The notes below the pieces were generated by a model that saw only the letters and a list, made by a program, of their open reading frames with translations, was not told where the DNA came from and did not search any database. Below are positions 52,673 through 63,110 of a DNA stretch of 64,000 bases, in pieces. The first letter of the stretch is position 1. Every line of letters begins with the position of its first letter. The stretch is from NCBI GenBank assembly GCA_947502975.1, contig CANNBV010000001.1:496001-560000 (forward strand), read 5' to 3'. This DNA comes from an uncultured Flavobacteriaceae bacterium. GTDB lineage: Bacteria > Bacteroidota > Bacteroidia > Flavobacteriales > Flavobacteriaceae. Made by a program: the position numbers and the translations under genes.

Positions 52673-54670
52673 ATGGCTTTAGATTCAAAAGTACCAAAAG
52701 GTCCAATTAAAGATAAATGGACTGATTATAAAAATAAAATTAACCTTGTTAATCCAGCAAATAAACGTCATATAGATGTTATCGTTGTTGGTACAGGTTT
52801 GGCTGGAGGTTCTGCAGCTGCAACATTAGCCGAGTTAGGCTATAATGTTAAAGCATTTGCATATCAAGATTCACCACGTCGTGCACACTCTATTGCTGCC
52901 CAAGGAGGAATTAATGCTGCCAAGAATTATCAAGGTGATGGAGATTCAACATACAGACTGTTTTACGATACCGTAAAAGGAGGAGATTACCGCTCTCGTG
53001 AAGCTAATGTGTATCGTTTGGCTGAGGTATCTGCTAATATTATCGATCAATGTGTGGCACAAGGTGTGCCATTTGCTAGAGATTATGGAGGATTATTAGA
53101 TAACCGTTCTTTTGGTGGTGTGTTAGTGTCTAGAACTTTTTATGCAAAAGGGCAAACAGGACAACAATTATTGCTAGGTGCTTATTCTGCGATGAATAGA
53201 CAAATTGCTCGTGGTAAGATTGAGATGTTTAATCGTCATGAGATGTTAGATGTCGTGATCGTTGATGGTAAAGCTAGAGGTATTATTGCACGTAACTTAG
53301 TTACAGGTGAAATAGAAAGACATTCAGCACACGCAGTTGTTGTAGGCTCAGGAGGTTATGGTAATGTATATTTTCTATCAACAAATGCTATGGGTAGTAA
53401 TGTAACTGCAGCATGGAAAATTCATAAAAAAGGAGCGTATTTCGCTAATCCGTGTTACACTCAAATTCACCCAACATGTATTCCGCGTTCAGGGGATTAT
53501 CAATCTAAATTGACATTAATGTCTGAATCGTTGCGTAACGACGGACGTATTTGGGTGCCTAAAAACATGGATGATGTTATTGCTATCAGAGAAGGCAAAA
53601 AGAAACCAACAGAGTTATCTGAAGAAGAAAGAGATTACTATTTAGAACGTCGTTATCCAGCCTTTGGGAACTTAGTGCCTCGTGATGTAGCATCAAGAGC
53701 TGCGAAAGAAAGATGCGATGCTGGTTATGGTGTTAATGCTACAGGAGAAGCTGTTTATTTAGATTTTGCAGATGCTATTAAACGTTATGGAGCAGAGCAG
53801 GCTAAAATTCATAATATTTCAAATCCTTCAAAAGAAAAAATATACGAATTAGGTAAGGCCATAGTTGAAGCCAAATATGGAAACCTTTTCCAAATGTATG
53901 AAAAGATTGTAGATGAAAATCCATATGAAACGCCAATGATGATTTACCCTGCGGTACATTACACCATGGGAGGTGTTTGGGTAGATTATAACTTAATGAC
54001 AACAGTACCTGGATTGTATTGTATTGGGGAAGCAAATTTTTCAGATCACGGGGCAAATAGACTTGGAGCTTCGGCACTGATGCAAGGTTTGGCTGATGGA
54101 TATTTTGTTTTGCCATATACTATCGGTGATTATTTAGCTGATGATATTAGAACTGGAAAAATCCCAACGGATTCTCCTGAATTTGATGAAGCCGAAAAAC
54201 AAGTAAAAGGTAAAATCGAATTTTTTACAACTAACAAAGGCACAAAATCTGTTGATTATTTCCATAAGAAACTTGGTAAAGTGATGTGGGATAAATGTGG
54301 AATGTCTAGAAACGAAAAAGGGTTAAAAGAAGCAATGGCTGAAATTAAAGCAATTCGTGAAGAGTTCTGGAAAGAAGTGATGGTTCCAGGTGGTGCTAAT
54401 GAAATGAATCCAGAATTAGAAAAAGCTGGACGTGTTGCTGATTTTCTAGAATTAGGAGAATTATTCGCTAAAGATGCATTAGTAAGAGAAGAATCTGCTG
54501 GTGGGCATTTTAGAGAAGAACATCAAACGCCAGAAGGAGAAGCAAAACGTATAAAAGAATTCCAATTTGTCTCTGCTTGGGAATATGTAGGTGAACCAAG
54601 TGAAGCAAAACTTCATAAAGAACCGTTGGAATATGAAAATATTGAAGTAAAAGAAAGAAGTTATAAGTAG
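52673..54670 (+). CDS. sdhA: Succinate dehydrogenase flavoprotein subunit SdhA
   Basis: A 665-residue FAD subunit oxidising succinate (or reducing fumarate). FAD fold [20 protein letters not shown]; the covalent-FAD His is in [17 protein letters not shown]. The catalytic segments around [24 protein letters not shown] (given here in part: [16 protein letters not shown]), TQIHPTCIP and [14 protein letters not shown] are present. Length is typical of the Bacteroidota/epsilon-type enzyme. It is the second gene of the operon. Confidence 0.96.
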   Translation: MALDSKVPKGPIKDKWTDYKNKINLVNPANKRHIDVIVVGTGLAGGSAAATLAELGYNVKAFAYQDSPRRAHSIAAQGGINAAKNYQGDGDSTYRLFYDTVKGGDYRSREANVYRLAEVSANIIDQCVAQGVPFARDYGGLLDNRSFGGVLVSRTFYAKGQTGQQLLLGAYSAMNRQIARGKIEMFNRHEMLDVVIVDGKARGIIARNLVTGEIERHSAHAVVVGSGGYGNVYFLSTNAMGSNVTAAWKIHKKGAYFANPCYTQIHPTCIPRSGDYQSKLTLMSESLRNDGRIWVPKNMDDVIAIREGKKKPTELSEEERDYYLERRYPAFGNLVPRDVASRAAKERCDAGYGVNATGEAVYLDFADAIKRYGAEQAKIHNISNPSKEKIYELGKAIVEAKYGNLFQMYEKIVDENPYETPMMIYPAVHYTMGGVWVDYNLMTTVPGLYCIGEANFSDHGANRLGASALMQGLADGYFVLPYTIGDYLADDIRTGKIPTDSPEFDEAEKQVKGKIEFFTTNKGTKSVDYFHKKLGKVMWDKCGMSRNEKGLKEAMAEIKAIREEFWKEVMVPGGANEMNPELEKAGRVADFLELGELFAKDALVREESAGGHFREEHQTPEGEAKRIKEFQFVSAWEYVGEPSEAKLHKEPLEYENIEVKERSYK

Positions 54671-54674
54671 AGTT

Positions 54675-55217
54675 ATGAAGAAATATATTTTATTTTTCCT
54701 TGTGACACTCAGCGTTTCATTTGCTTTTTCACAAACTCTTAAAAAACCAAAACAAGGAAAGTCTTTGGTATATATAATGAGAAGTAATTCACTTGGATCT
54801 GCTTTGAATTTTAGAGTTTATGATAAAGATAAATTCTTAGGAGCTTTACCTTCTAAAGCTTATTTTACTTATGAATGTGATCCAGGGGCACATTTGTTTT
54901 GGGCAGCTTCAGAAAATAGAGATTATGTCGAAGCTAGCCTAGAAGCTGATAAAGTTTATGTTATTGATTTAAGAGCTAAGGTAGGAATGTTTATTGCAGC
55001 TGTGGGTGTTGAGCCTTATGAGCCTAATAATGAAAAGCATGTAAAACGTTTAAAAAAAGTTCTTAAAAAACATATTAGCGCTAATGTTGTAGATGGAAAT
55101 CTGACTGATGAAAAAGAAGAAAACATAGCGAAAGCTATGGAAGCTTACGAAAAAATAAAAGATAAAGAGTTTTCTAAAATAAAAAAACTGTTACCTAACA
55201 TGAACTTTAAATTTTAG
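54675..55217 (+). CDS. DUF2846-like secreted protein inserted in the sdh operon
   Basis: A 180-residue protein with signal peptide ILFFLVTLSVSFAFSQ. The mature part (LVYIMRSNSLGSALNFRVYD, FTYECDPGAHLFWAASENRD, YVEASLEADKVYVIDLRA) fits the DUF2846 beta-sandwich pattern. It is followed by a Lys/Glu-rich helical tail. It lies 4 bp after sdhA and 59 bp before sdhB. No known link to complex II exists. It is probably a passenger gene, since sdhA and sdhB are usually adjacent. Confidence 0.7.
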   Translation: MKKYILFFLVTLSVSFAFSQTLKKPKQGKSLVYIMRSNSLGSALNFRVYDKDKFLGALPSKAYFTYECDPGAHLFWAASENRDYVEASLEADKVYVIDLRAKVGMFIAAVGVEPYEPNNEKHVKRLKKVLKKHISANVVDGNLTDEKEENIAKAMEAYEKIKDKEFSKIKKLLPNMNFKF

Positions 55218-55276
55218 TCTTTTGAAGGGTAGATACCAAAGTTTAGTTTAGATAATAGAAATAAAAAAAACCAGTT

Positions 55277-56017
55277 ATGAATTTAACACTTAAAATTTGG
55301 AGACAAAAAGACTCAAATGCAAAGGGTCAAATGGTGGATTATAAAGTATCTGATATTTCAGAACATATGTCTTTTTTAGAAATGATGGATGTTTTGAATG
55401 AGCAATTAATAGCGCAAGGCGAAGAGCCTGTAGCGTTTGATCATGATTGTAGAGAAGGTATTTGTGGCATGTGTTCTATGTATATCAATGGTGAGGCACA
55501 TGGGCCAGATAGAGGTATTACAACATGTCAGTTACATATGCGTATGTTTAAAGATGGCGATACTATTACTATTGAGCCGTTTAGAGCAGCGGCATTTCCT
55601 GTCATCAAAGATTTGGTTGTTGATAGAAGTGCTTTTGACAGAATACAACATGCTGGAGGATATATTTCTGTAAACACATCAGGAAACACACAAGATGCAA
55701 ATGCAACGCCTATTTCTAAGCATGATGCCGACGAGGCTATGGATGCGGCAACGTGTATTGGTTGTGGTGCTTGTGTGGCAACTTGTAAAAACTCATCAGC
55801 TATGTTATTTGTTGGTGCTAAAGTGTCTCAATATGCACTACTTCCGCAAGGACAAGTTGAGGCTGCAGATCGTGTTCAAAACATGGTAGCTCAAATGGAT
55901 TTAGAAGGTTTTGGAAACTGTACTAATACTGGAGCGTGCGAAGTGGAATGTCCTAAAGGTATTTCGTTAGACACTATTGCAAGAATGAATCGTGAATTGA
56001 TGAAGGCTTCTATTTAA
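55277..56017 (+). CDS. sdhB: Succinate dehydrogenase iron-sulfur subunit SdhB
   Basis: A 246-residue subunit carrying three clusters. [2Fe-2S] ligands are in [18 protein letters not shown] and TTCQLHM. The [4Fe-4S] and [3Fe-4S] ligands are in [13 protein letters not shown] and [17 protein letters not shown]. It transfers electrons from SdhA to the SdhC hemes and quinone. Family length is typical. A terminator follows, so the operon ends here. Confidence 0.96.
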   Translation: MNLTLKIWRQKDSNAKGQMVDYKVSDISEHMSFLEMMDVLNEQLIAQGEEPVAFDHDCREGICGMCSMYINGEAHGPDRGITTCQLHMRMFKDGDTITIEPFRAAAFPVIKDLVVDRSAFDRIQHAGGYISVNTSGNTQDANATPISKHDADEAMDAATCIGCGACVATCKNSSAMLFVGAKVSQYALLPQGQVEAADRVQNMVAQMDLEGFGNCTNTGACEVECPKGISLDTIARMNRELMKASI

Positions 56018-56043
56018 TCATATTCTCAAAATAAAAATTGTAG

Positions 56044-56078
56044 AAGGCTTATGGTTGCACTGTAAGCCTTTTTTTTAT
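56044..56078 (+). terminator. Rho-independent terminator of the sdh operon
   Basis: Stem AAGGCTTA / TAAGCCTT with an 11-nt loop and eight T. Confidence 0.85.
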
Positions 56079-56114
56079 ATTCAAATCAATCAACCCTTAT
56101 AGATTTTCTTATTT

Positions 56115-57023
56115 ATGAAATATCTTTTGTTTTATTCTTTAGCGTTTTTGTTAACCCATAATCAATTTATTTATGCTCAGAACGAACCAATGTTCAATGA
56201 GGATAAATTATTGATGCATATAAAAAAAATAGCTTCTGATAATTTCGAAGGACGAAAAGCAGGCACTAAAGGTTCAAAAAAAGCTCGAAAGTATATTACT
56301 AAACATTTTCAAAAATTAGATGTTGAACCGCTTAGCACTTCTTTTGGGCAACGCTTTAGTTTTACTTATGATAATAAAACCTATACTGGAACAAACATTT
56401 TAGGATGGATTAAGGGTACAACTAAAGCTGATAAATATATTGTTATTAGTGCGCATTACGATCATTTAGGAATTCAAAATAAAACAATCTATAATGGTGC
56501 AGATGATAACGCTTCAGGTGTGTCAACATTGTTAGCTTTTGCAGAATATTTCAAAAAATATCCACCAAAATATTCTATAATTTTAGCCGCTTTTGATGCC
56601 GAGGAACTTGGATTAGAAGGCTCAAAATACTACGTAAATAATACTATTGTTTCTTCTGAAAAAATTGTTTTTAACATTAATATGGACATGGTAAGTAGAA
56701 GCAATAAAAACGAGTTGTTTATAGTAGGAAGTAAAAATCATAAGCATATAAAGGTCGCTATAAATGACGTGAAAATGATGTCGCAAAAGATAAAATTAAT
56801 ATTTGGACATGATGGTACTGATGGTCTAGAAGATTGGACATATGCATCAGACCATGCATCGTTTTACAGAAAGCAGATCCCTTTTTTATACTTTGGAGTT
56901 GCAGATCATAAGGATTATCATAAGTCAACAGATGACTATGAAAATATTCATCCAGAATTTTATAAAGAAGCTGTTCATCAAATTATCTTAATGTTTCAGC
57001 AGATAGATAAAATTGACTTCTAA
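56115..57023 (+). CDS. Secreted M28 family zinc aminopeptidase
   Basis: A 302-residue protein with signal peptide LLFYSLAFLLTHNQFIYAQ. M28 ligands in order: ISAHYDHLG (His), NGADDNASGVSTLL (bridging Asp), FDAEELGLEGS (catalytic Glu and ligand Glu), INMDMVSR (Asp) and GVADHKDYHKSTDDYE (final His). All are present, so it should be an active di-zinc aminopeptidase releasing N-terminal residues of exported peptides. Its stop overlaps by 4 bp with the convergent large outer-membrane gene. Confidence 0.9.
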   Translation: MKYLLFYSLAFLLTHNQFIYAQNEPMFNEDKLLMHIKKIASDNFEGRKAGTKGSKKARKYITKHFQKLDVEPLSTSFGQRFSFTYDNKTYTGTNILGWIKGTTKADKYIVISAHYDHLGIQNKTIYNGADDNASGVSTLLAFAEYFKKYPPKYSIILAAFDAEELGLEGSKYYVNNTIVSSEKIVFNINMDMVSRSNKNELFIVGSKNHKHIKVAINDVKMMSQKIKLIFGHDGTDGLEDWTYASDHASFYRKQIPFLYFGVADHKDYHKSTDDYENIHPEFYKEAVHQIILMFQQIDKIDF

Positions 57024-60000
57024 AAATAAGCCTTCAACTGAATATTGCCAGTATGAATAGTTCTGCTAGTTTCCGTTTTTCTTCCGAAGTAACTCAAATT
57101 TAAATCTAAGAATTTAGTCAGTTTCTTTTGCGCTAATAATGTCCAAGTGAAATTATTACCTGGTTGTAAACCTTCCAACATTTGAAAGGCTACAGGTGTG
57201 TTTGGATTTCCATTAAATGTGTTTGAAAAATAATTAACCTCTCCATTTACAGCGCCTTTTTCATTTTTAGATAGATTGAAGCCTAAACCAAATTTTTGTT
57301 GAGATAAGGTTTCTAAGCCACCAATTGTATTGTCTTTTGTAGTGTATTGATAAAATATATCAAAACGGCTATTTTCATTAAATAAATAGGACAGTTTTGG
57401 ATTCAGCAAAGCCTCATCAAACTTAAAATTTTTACTAGTGAAGTTCTCGCTAGAACTTTCATTACTACCTATGGCAGATTGGAAGGTAACCAACCAATTT
57501 TCTTGTATTTTATGATTGAAGTTCAGTTGATGGCTCTTCAAATTATTTTCTAACAAACCTACGGAAAGTGTGTTGCTCGATTTGTTAGATAGGTAAGTGT
57601 AGGATGTCGTATACTTTTGTTTCCCTCTGTTAAAAAACAACACATTTCTAAAATTAAGTTGCAAGCCTAATTGGTTGTCGGCATCACTTTGAAAAGGGTT
57701 TAGGTTGAAATTACTGCCGTTTCTTCGAATTTTTCTATCGATTAAATAACTCGTTTGGTTATAAAAATGCGACCAAAACTTTTTAGATTTCACTTCAGAA
57801 ACATTCCATTGCGCAGGATTGATTGTTAGGGTTTGACTAAATCTGTTTTGATGTGTTCTTATAAACACACGATTAGGTAACAATACCCGAATGTAAGCAC
57901 CTTGGTCTTGAAACTGTGCAATTTCAAACTCTTCTAATTCTTGAATACCATTGTTGTTATAATCAATCCAAGTATATGTACCTTGGCCAGGTTCAACTTC
58001 AACATAAGTAAAATCTTGTTGCGGTAAAAACCCTGAATTGGTTTCAAAAACGGTATTACTTTGAACAATATTTTTGAACAATTTCTGATTGTATTGTAGT
58101 CTTGAATTTAAAGAGTTTTCATCTGCAATAGTATCACTTACATGAGTTAACGTTCTATAATTAGCATACAATGACAAATTGGTGTTTTTATTTTGAATGA
58201 TGCGTGAATCAATATAAATCGTATTTGAGGTATTCACTTTTTGCAATTGGTTGTTGCGAATACTATCATTAACGCGATGCTTGTATCCAAATTGGGCAAA
58301 CACTTTGGTGCTATCGCCCACGCCAACAAATGCTTCATAAGAAGAGAATTTCTGACTTAAAGGTGTTAAAGTTTCAGTGGCGATTTCGGTTTGTTCGTTG
58401 TCTTCAATCGAAAGTTTTGCACCAACCCAACTCTTTTTCATACCATAGCTTACAACATTATGAGATCTTAAAAAAGTAGAGGTATTGATACTAGATTCTG
58501 CATTTAAAAAGCTGGTTCTGGAATTTATGCTTAAGCGATTCAGAAATAAATTAACATTCGTAATATGTCTACTCCCATTGAAACCAGAAGCAAAATTTAG
58601 ATACTCAAATTGATAGTTAATACGCCCTTTTTTAAAGTGTGAAAAATTAACTCCTGAATTTAGAAATGTTTGTGTGCCTAAATCTCCCACACGTTGATTG
58701 CCTCTTGGTTGTTCTAAATTCCAATCGCGATTAAACTCTGCATTGTACAAAATTTCAATACTTCTAAAATTATCTTGAATATAATCGGTATTGATATAGG
58801 CATTTAAATTCCATAAACTATCAGTTTTGATAATGTTTTGAGACATTTTAAATTTCCCAGCAAAACCATCATTATCATCATCATTTAAAGAAGAGAATAA
58901 ATTTAAATCATTCTTGCTTCCAGCCAATTCAAAATTAATCTGTGTGTTTTCAGAAGACGTATAATTTCCATTTACTACTGCCATCTGTAATTTAGTCGGC
59001 GCTATAAGTTGCACGATTGGCGCAAAATCCCCCTGTAATTCACCGGCATATTCATAGATGTTGTTAATAGCGCTTGCATTACTTAAAACATAATCACCTA
59101 GGTTATCACCAACACGTGTAAACGATACTCTAAACAATTCATCATTGGGATCGTTTGAGAACACAAAAATTTCATTGCCACCAACCATATCTTTTCTGTA
59201 TAAAATTCTGTTTTCACTGAATGATTCTTGAATTTCAGAAGGTGCAATCATTTGTGTGCGATCATCACCAGCATCAGATAAAATTTGAATTTGAGATTCA
59301 GATAGGTTTTGTTGTAACGGCTGATTTTTAGCATCATTTTCAGAATATACAGAAACGCCAATATTTAATTTTTCATTTTTAAAATTCCCCCCACCATAAG
59401 TCACTAATCTAGAATAATTTCGATCGCTAAATTGATAATCTACTGTAATTCGCATTTCGGAAGTTATTGGGAATGTGGTATTAAAAATGATTTCACCAGC
59501 GTTATAATCAATGATATAATCTTTGTCTTCGCCACGTTCTAAAGGAATACCATTTACATAAACAGTTTCACTGCCAGAGACAATTAAAACAAATAATTCG
59601 CCATTTTGTCCTTGCAACTTATACGGTCCTTGGTTGCCCTCTTGAGCAATAAATTGGCTGGTTGTAAATTGGCCACGAACCAAAGCGCCAGCAGCAAATA
59701 TTTGAGTTTGAGAATTGGTTCCACCTAAATTAGCATTAATAGATAACCCTTGTACACGTTTAGAAAATGCACCGAAAAATGAACGAGTATTTTGTAAGTC
59801 TATATCACCAGCACGAATGTTCCAATTATCACTAAATAGTTCAATAAAAACTTGGTCAAATTCATCTAGTCTTTGGCTATAACCACTTTCTTGTAAAGGA
59901 ATATTAGCATCCTGTATAGAAGCTCTAAGTGAGACTTTATCACTTAATTTACCTGTAATTTGTAAATCTAATTCACTATTTAACACTGAGTTTTGATTGT

Positions 60001-60442
60001 TCCCAACAGTGACACCTCTAGAAATACTTCCTGAAGTGGTTAAACCATCAAACGGCACAAAATTTCTTGAGGTATTAGATTGTGAAAGTTGGTATAGTTT
60101 TTCAACACCGTCGTTATTTTTTACAATTATGCTTTCGTCTAGTTGTTTATAGGTTTTAGTTAGAAATTCAGGAAACTTTAAATAATCTATAATAATAGAA
60201 TCTGTTGCAATAGGTTTTTTAAACGTGAGTTTTGCAGTAGAAAAATCAATCTTATAAAAAGAAGAATCTAGTGTTTTATTATCTTTCGTTTTAACAGAAA
60301 ACCAACTAGAATTTATACTAACACTATCTACAAAAATGGTGTCTTTAACAGCCACTTTTTTAGATTTGTATTTGCCATTTTGGTTTTGGGCAAAACCACC
60401 AAAACTCAATAATACAAACATAAATAGTAGGACGTATTTCAT
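57020..60442 (-). CDS. Very large outer-membrane protein of unknown function
   Basis: A 1140-residue protein with signal peptide LLFMFVLLSFGGFAQ. The first ~180 residues resemble a beta-rich, non-barrel domain (NSSWFSVKTKDNKTLDSSFY). Then come long runs of alternating aromatic/polar strands typical of a very large barrel (RGVTVGNNQNSVLNSELDLQ, RVQGLSINANLGGTNSQTQI, VDYQFSDRNYSRLVTYGGG) and the motif IDYNNNGIQELEEFEIAQFQ. It ends TGNIQLKAYF with a terminal Phe as in BAM substrates. It is probably part of a cell-envelope or gliding-related complex, but I cannot name the family. Confidence 0.7.
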   Translation of the reverse strand: MKYVLLFMFVLLSFGGFAQNQNGKYKSKKVAVKDTIFVDSVSINSSWFSVKTKDNKTLDSSFYKIDFSTAKLTFKKPIATDSIIIDYLKFPEFLTKTYKQLDESIIVKNNDGVEKLYQLSQSNTSRNFVPFDGLTTSGSISRGVTVGNNQNSVLNSELDLQITGKLSDKVSLRASIQDANIPLQESGYSQRLDEFDQVFIELFSDNWNIRAGDIDLQNTRSFFGAFSKRVQGLSINANLGGTNSQTQIFAAGALVRGQFTTSQFIAQEGNQGPYKLQGQNGELFVLIVSGSETVYVNGIPLERGEDKDYIIDYNAGEIIFNTTFPITSEMRITVDYQFSDRNYSRLVTYGGGNFKNEKLNIGVSVYSENDAKNQPLQQNLSESQIQILSDAGDDRTQMIAPSEIQESFSENRILYRKDMVGGNEIFVFSNDPNDELFRVSFTRVGDNLGDYVLSNASAINNIYEYAGELQGDFAPIVQLIAPTKLQMAVVNGNYTSSENTQINFELAGSKNDLNLFSSLNDDDNDGFAGKFKMSQNIIKTDSLWNLNAYINTDYIQDNFRSIEILYNAEFNRDWNLEQPRGNQRVGDLGTQTFLNSGVNFSHFKKGRINYQFEYLNFASGFNGSRHITNVNLFLNRLSINSRTSFLNAESSINTSTFLRSHNVVSYGMKKSWVGAKLSIEDNEQTEIATETLTPLSQKFSSYEAFVGVGDSTKVFAQFGYKHRVNDSIRNNQLQKVNTSNTIYIDSRIIQNKNTNLSLYANYRTLTHVSDTIADENSLNSRLQYNQKLFKNIVQSNTVFETNSGFLPQQDFTYVEVEPGQGTYTWIDYNNNGIQELEEFEIAQFQDQGAYIRVLLPNRVFIRTHQNRFSQTLTINPAQWNVSEVKSKKFWSHFYNQTSYLIDRKIRRNGSNFNLNPFQSDADNQLGLQLNFRNVLFFNRGKQKYTTSYTYLSNKSSNTLSVGLLENNLKSHQLNFNHKIQENWLVTFQSAIGSNESSSENFTSKNFKFDEALLNPKLSYLFNENSRFDIFYQYTTKDNTIGGLETLSQQKFGLGFNLSKNEKGAVNGEVNYFSNTFNGNPNTPVAFQMLEGLQPGNNFTWTLLAQKKLTKFLDLNLSYFGRKTETSRTIHTGNIQLKAYF

Positions 60443-60565
60443 TAGGTATTTAAACTGCGATTAGCTTAAAATATTTTGTTAATAGAATTCGTTATAACTC
60501 CTTTGGTTAATTATAGTGTAAAAGTAACGTATTATTTATTTTAGCTGAAATACTTAGTTAAGCTA

Positions 60566-61327
60566 ATGAAGATTATATCATACAATGTAAACGGCATTCG
60601 TGCTGCGATAAACAAAGGCTTTGTTGACTGGTTAAAAAGCGCAGACCCCGATGTTATTTGCTTGCAAGAAATAAAAGCCATGAAAGAGCAATTAGATCTA
60701 ACACTTTTTGAAGAAGCAGGCTATAATTATCATTATTGGTTTAGTGCCCAAAAAAAAGGATATAGCGGTGTTGCGATTTTAAGTAAAACTGAACCTAATC
60801 ATATTGAATATGGTACAGGGATAGCATCTATGGATTTTGAAGGGCGGAACCTTAGAGCAGATTTTGATGGAGTTTCTGTGATGAGTCTCTATTTACCATC
60901 AGGAACCAACGATGCGCGCTTGCAACATAAATTGGATTATATGGACATGTTTCAAGAATATATCAATGGCTTGAAGAAGAATGTTCCTAATCTGGTGATT
61001 TGTGGCGATTATAATATTTGTCATGAAGCAATTGATATTCACAATCCAAAGATGAAAGGCGTTTCAGGATTCTTACCTGTGGAACGAGAGTGGATTGGTC
61101 AATTTATTGACAGTGGATTTATCGATTCTTTTCGATACATCCATCCAGAAAAACAAGAATATAGTTGGTGGAGTTATCGTGCCAATGCAAGAGCCAATAA
61201 CAAAGGTTGGCGATTAGATTATGCAATGGTTTCGCAACCATTACAAGAAAATATAAAAAGAGCCGTTATACTAACCGAAGCAGTGCATAGCGACCACTGT
61301 CCAATTTTAGTAGAAATCGAAAATTAA
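60566..61327 (+). CDS. xth: Exodeoxyribonuclease III
   Basis: A 253-residue AP endonuclease/3'-5' exonuclease for base excision repair. Motifs: SYNVNGIRAAINKGFVDW, DVICLQEIKA (catalytic Glu), SLYLPSG, VICGDYNICHEAIDIHNPK (GDxN site), RLDYAMVSQPL and VHSDHCPILVEI (Asp-His). Full length and cytosolic. It is divergent from the large outer-membrane gene and has a 28-bp gap to the OmpA-family gene, possibly co-transcribed. Confidence 0.95.
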   Translation: MKIISYNVNGIRAAINKGFVDWLKSADPDVICLQEIKAMKEQLDLTLFEEAGYNYHYWFSAQKKGYSGVAILSKTEPNHIEYGTGIASMDFEGRNLRADFDGVSVMSLYLPSGTNDARLQHKLDYMDMFQEYINGLKKNVPNLVICGDYNICHEAIDIHNPKMKGVSGFLPVEREWIGQFIDSGFIDSFRYIHPEKQEYSWWSYRANARANNKGWRLDYAMVSQPLQENIKRAVILTEAVHSDHCPILVEIEN

Positions 61328-61355
61328 ACCTATAAATCAACAAAAAACAGCCCAA

Positions 61356-62318
61356 ATGACACTTAAACAAAGTTTAATAATTGCAGTTACTTTAGTATTT
61401 GCCACGTCTTGCGTATCACCAAAAGTTTACAAAGATTTAGAGAGTAAATACGCATCATTAAAACAAGAAAACAAAAAGCTTACCAAAGACAATAAATCAC
61501 TTTTAGATGGAAAAACCTTAGCTGAAAATGAGCTAAAACAACTAAAGGCAGCATATGATGAAGCCGTTGCAGAGCGCGACCAATTGCGCAGCGATTATGC
61601 AGCTACAAAATCAAATTTAGATAATCTAAAAGCCTCTTATGCAGCTCTAGAGAAAAACAGTTCTGCAGCTATTACCAAAAATTCTCAAAAAAACAGAGAA
61701 CTTTTAGCGCAATTAGAAGCCAAGGAACAAGCATTAGCCGCAGAGAACGAACGTTTAGAAAAGTTAAAGAAGGCATTAGAGGAGCGCTCTAGTCGTATTG
61801 CAGAATTGGAAAATGTGATTGCAACTAAAGATGCAGCGATGACTCAGCTTAAAAATGCTATTTCAAGAGCTTTAACCGATTTTGAAGGTAAAGGCTTAAC
61901 GGTAGAGCAACGCGGCGGAAAGGTATACGTATCCATGGAAAACAAGTTATTGTTTCAATCAGGAAGCTGGGCAGTTGGTACCGATGGTAAAACGGCTGTT
62001 AGAAGCCTTGGAAATGTATTGGCAGAAAACCCAGATATCGCTGTGCTTATAGAAGGCCATACCGATAATGTACCCTATTCTGGAAATGGTGCGCTTACAA
62101 GCAACTGGGATTTATCTACTAAGCGTGCTACGGCAATCGTAAATATACTCAGAGAAAATACAGCAATAAATCCAGAAAATTTAACCGCTGCGGGTCGCGG
62201 AGAATATGCACCAATTGCAACAAACGACACTGAAGAAGGAAAAGCAAAAAACAGACGCATAGAAGTGATTTTAACGCCTAAGTTAGATGAGCTATCACGT
62301 TTGTTGAATGAGCAATAA
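61356..62318 (+). CDS. OmpA-family lipoprotein with coiled-coil linker
   Basis: A 320-residue lipoprotein: signal with lipobox VFATSC (Cys19), a long Lys/Glu/Ala-rich coiled coil (~30-165, e.g. AELENVIATKDAAMTQLKNA) and a C-terminal OmpA peptidoglycan-binding domain. In the latter, SGSWAVGTDGKTAVRSLGNV, VLIEGHTDNVPYSG (the HTDN motif), LSTKRATAIVNILRE and KAKNRRIEVILTP are clear. It anchors the outer membrane to peptidoglycan across the coiled-coil spacer. No barrel is present, so it is Pal-like rather than a classic OmpA porin. Confidence 0.92.
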   Translation: MTLKQSLIIAVTLVFATSCVSPKVYKDLESKYASLKQENKKLTKDNKSLLDGKTLAENELKQLKAAYDEAVAERDQLRSDYAATKSNLDNLKASYAALEKNSSAAITKNSQKNRELLAQLEAKEQALAAENERLEKLKKALEERSSRIAELENVIATKDAAMTQLKNAISRALTDFEGKGLTVEQRGGKVYVSMENKLLFQSGSWAVGTDGKTAVRSLGNVLAENPDIAVLIEGHTDNVPYSGNGALTSNWDLSTKRATAIVNILRENTAINPENLTAAGRGEYAPIATNDTEEGKAKNRRIEVILTPKLDELSRLLNEQ

Positions 62319-62368
62319 TTGTCACTTCGATTAATTTCGGTTACTAATGGAAATTATATCGAGAACTA

Positions 62369-62488
62369 GGGCGTTCCCTTCGATGATAATTTCGTTATTT
62401 TCATAAAGTTAACGTGCTCGGGTCGGGCTTTCGGCAGTCGCTCTCTCCTACGTCGAGGAGCTTCAATAAATGCCTCAATCCCTAACGC
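62369..62488 (+). repeat. GGGCGTT...CCCTAACGC structured intergenic element, copy 2
   Basis: GGGCGTTCCCTTCGATG start, CTCGGGTCGGGCTTTCGGC middle and AATCCCTAACGC end, followed by AGTTGAGTCTTCTGTTGGGG. It corresponds block by block to copy 1 at 11023-11147, in the same orientation and again just downstream of a plus-strand gene. Confidence 0.75.
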
Positions 62489-62538
62489 AGTTGAGTCTTC
62501 TGTTGGGGTTTTTATTCGTTTTTTTAGTGAGTTTTTGC

Positions 62539-63009
62539 TTAAATGGTTCCAAGGAGTATTCTGGCATTTTGATGATTTGGGAGATTGTTTTTAAGCTTTA
62601 AATAATTATCAATTTGCTTATGCCAATCTTTTTCAGTACGATTTTTATTGACGCCTTTTATTGTTGCAATTTTTGTAAATGTTACAGCTAAAACCCCTTT
62701 TGTAATTTTTAGTGATTGTAAATTCTCAGGCAGAATATCTAATGTGCAGAATAAACTAAAACATAAATTATTTAAATCTTCATAATTAACAGGTTGATTT
62801 ATAGATAGTTTCAGGTAATTATAAAGCTTTTCTGAACTCTTTATTTCGACTTCTGATAATTTTTGAGTTTCAAATTCAGAAATATTCTGCTCAATCATTT
62901 TTTTTTCAGCAAGACGTTCATCTTTCCAGAAAAAGCGTTTTCCAATTTTTCTTAAGTGTTTACGCCATTCAAAGTCACTAGTTAATTGGCCTTTACGTTT
63001 ATTTCCCAT
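62539..63009 (-). CDS. Hypothetical basic protein of unknown family
   Basis: A 156-residue cytosolic, Lys-rich protein: MGNKRKGQLTSDFEWRKHLR, KIGKRFFWKDERLAEKKMIE, KLYNYLKLSINQPVNYEDLN, VTFTKIATIKGVNKNRTEKD and KQIDNYLKLKNNLPNHQNAR. Not recognised. The basic N-terminus hints at nucleic-acid association, but there is no motif to confirm it. It is divergent from the aldo/keto reductase with a strong hairpin in the gap. No signal peptide or membrane segment. Confidence 0.55.
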   Translation of the reverse strand: MGNKRKGQLTSDFEWRKHLRKIGKRFFWKDERLAEKKMIEQNISEFETQKLSEVEIKSSEKLYNYLKLSINQPVNYEDLNNLCFSLFCTLDILPENLQSLKITKGVLAVTFTKIATIKGVNKNRTEKDWHKQIDNYLKLKNNLPNHQNARILLGTI

Positions 63010-63110
63010 TTACTATAATTTGATAACACATAATTTTAAATATTAAAGTAGAGGCTAAACGAAGTTAGTTTATTTTTTAGAATTTCTACATCGAATCAAT
63101 TCAGTATAAA

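Noticed and set aside
52673-56017. Fumarate reductase rather than succinate dehydrogenase
   Set aside because: Sequence alone cannot separate the two directions in Bacteroidota complex II; the sdh name is kept as a convention.
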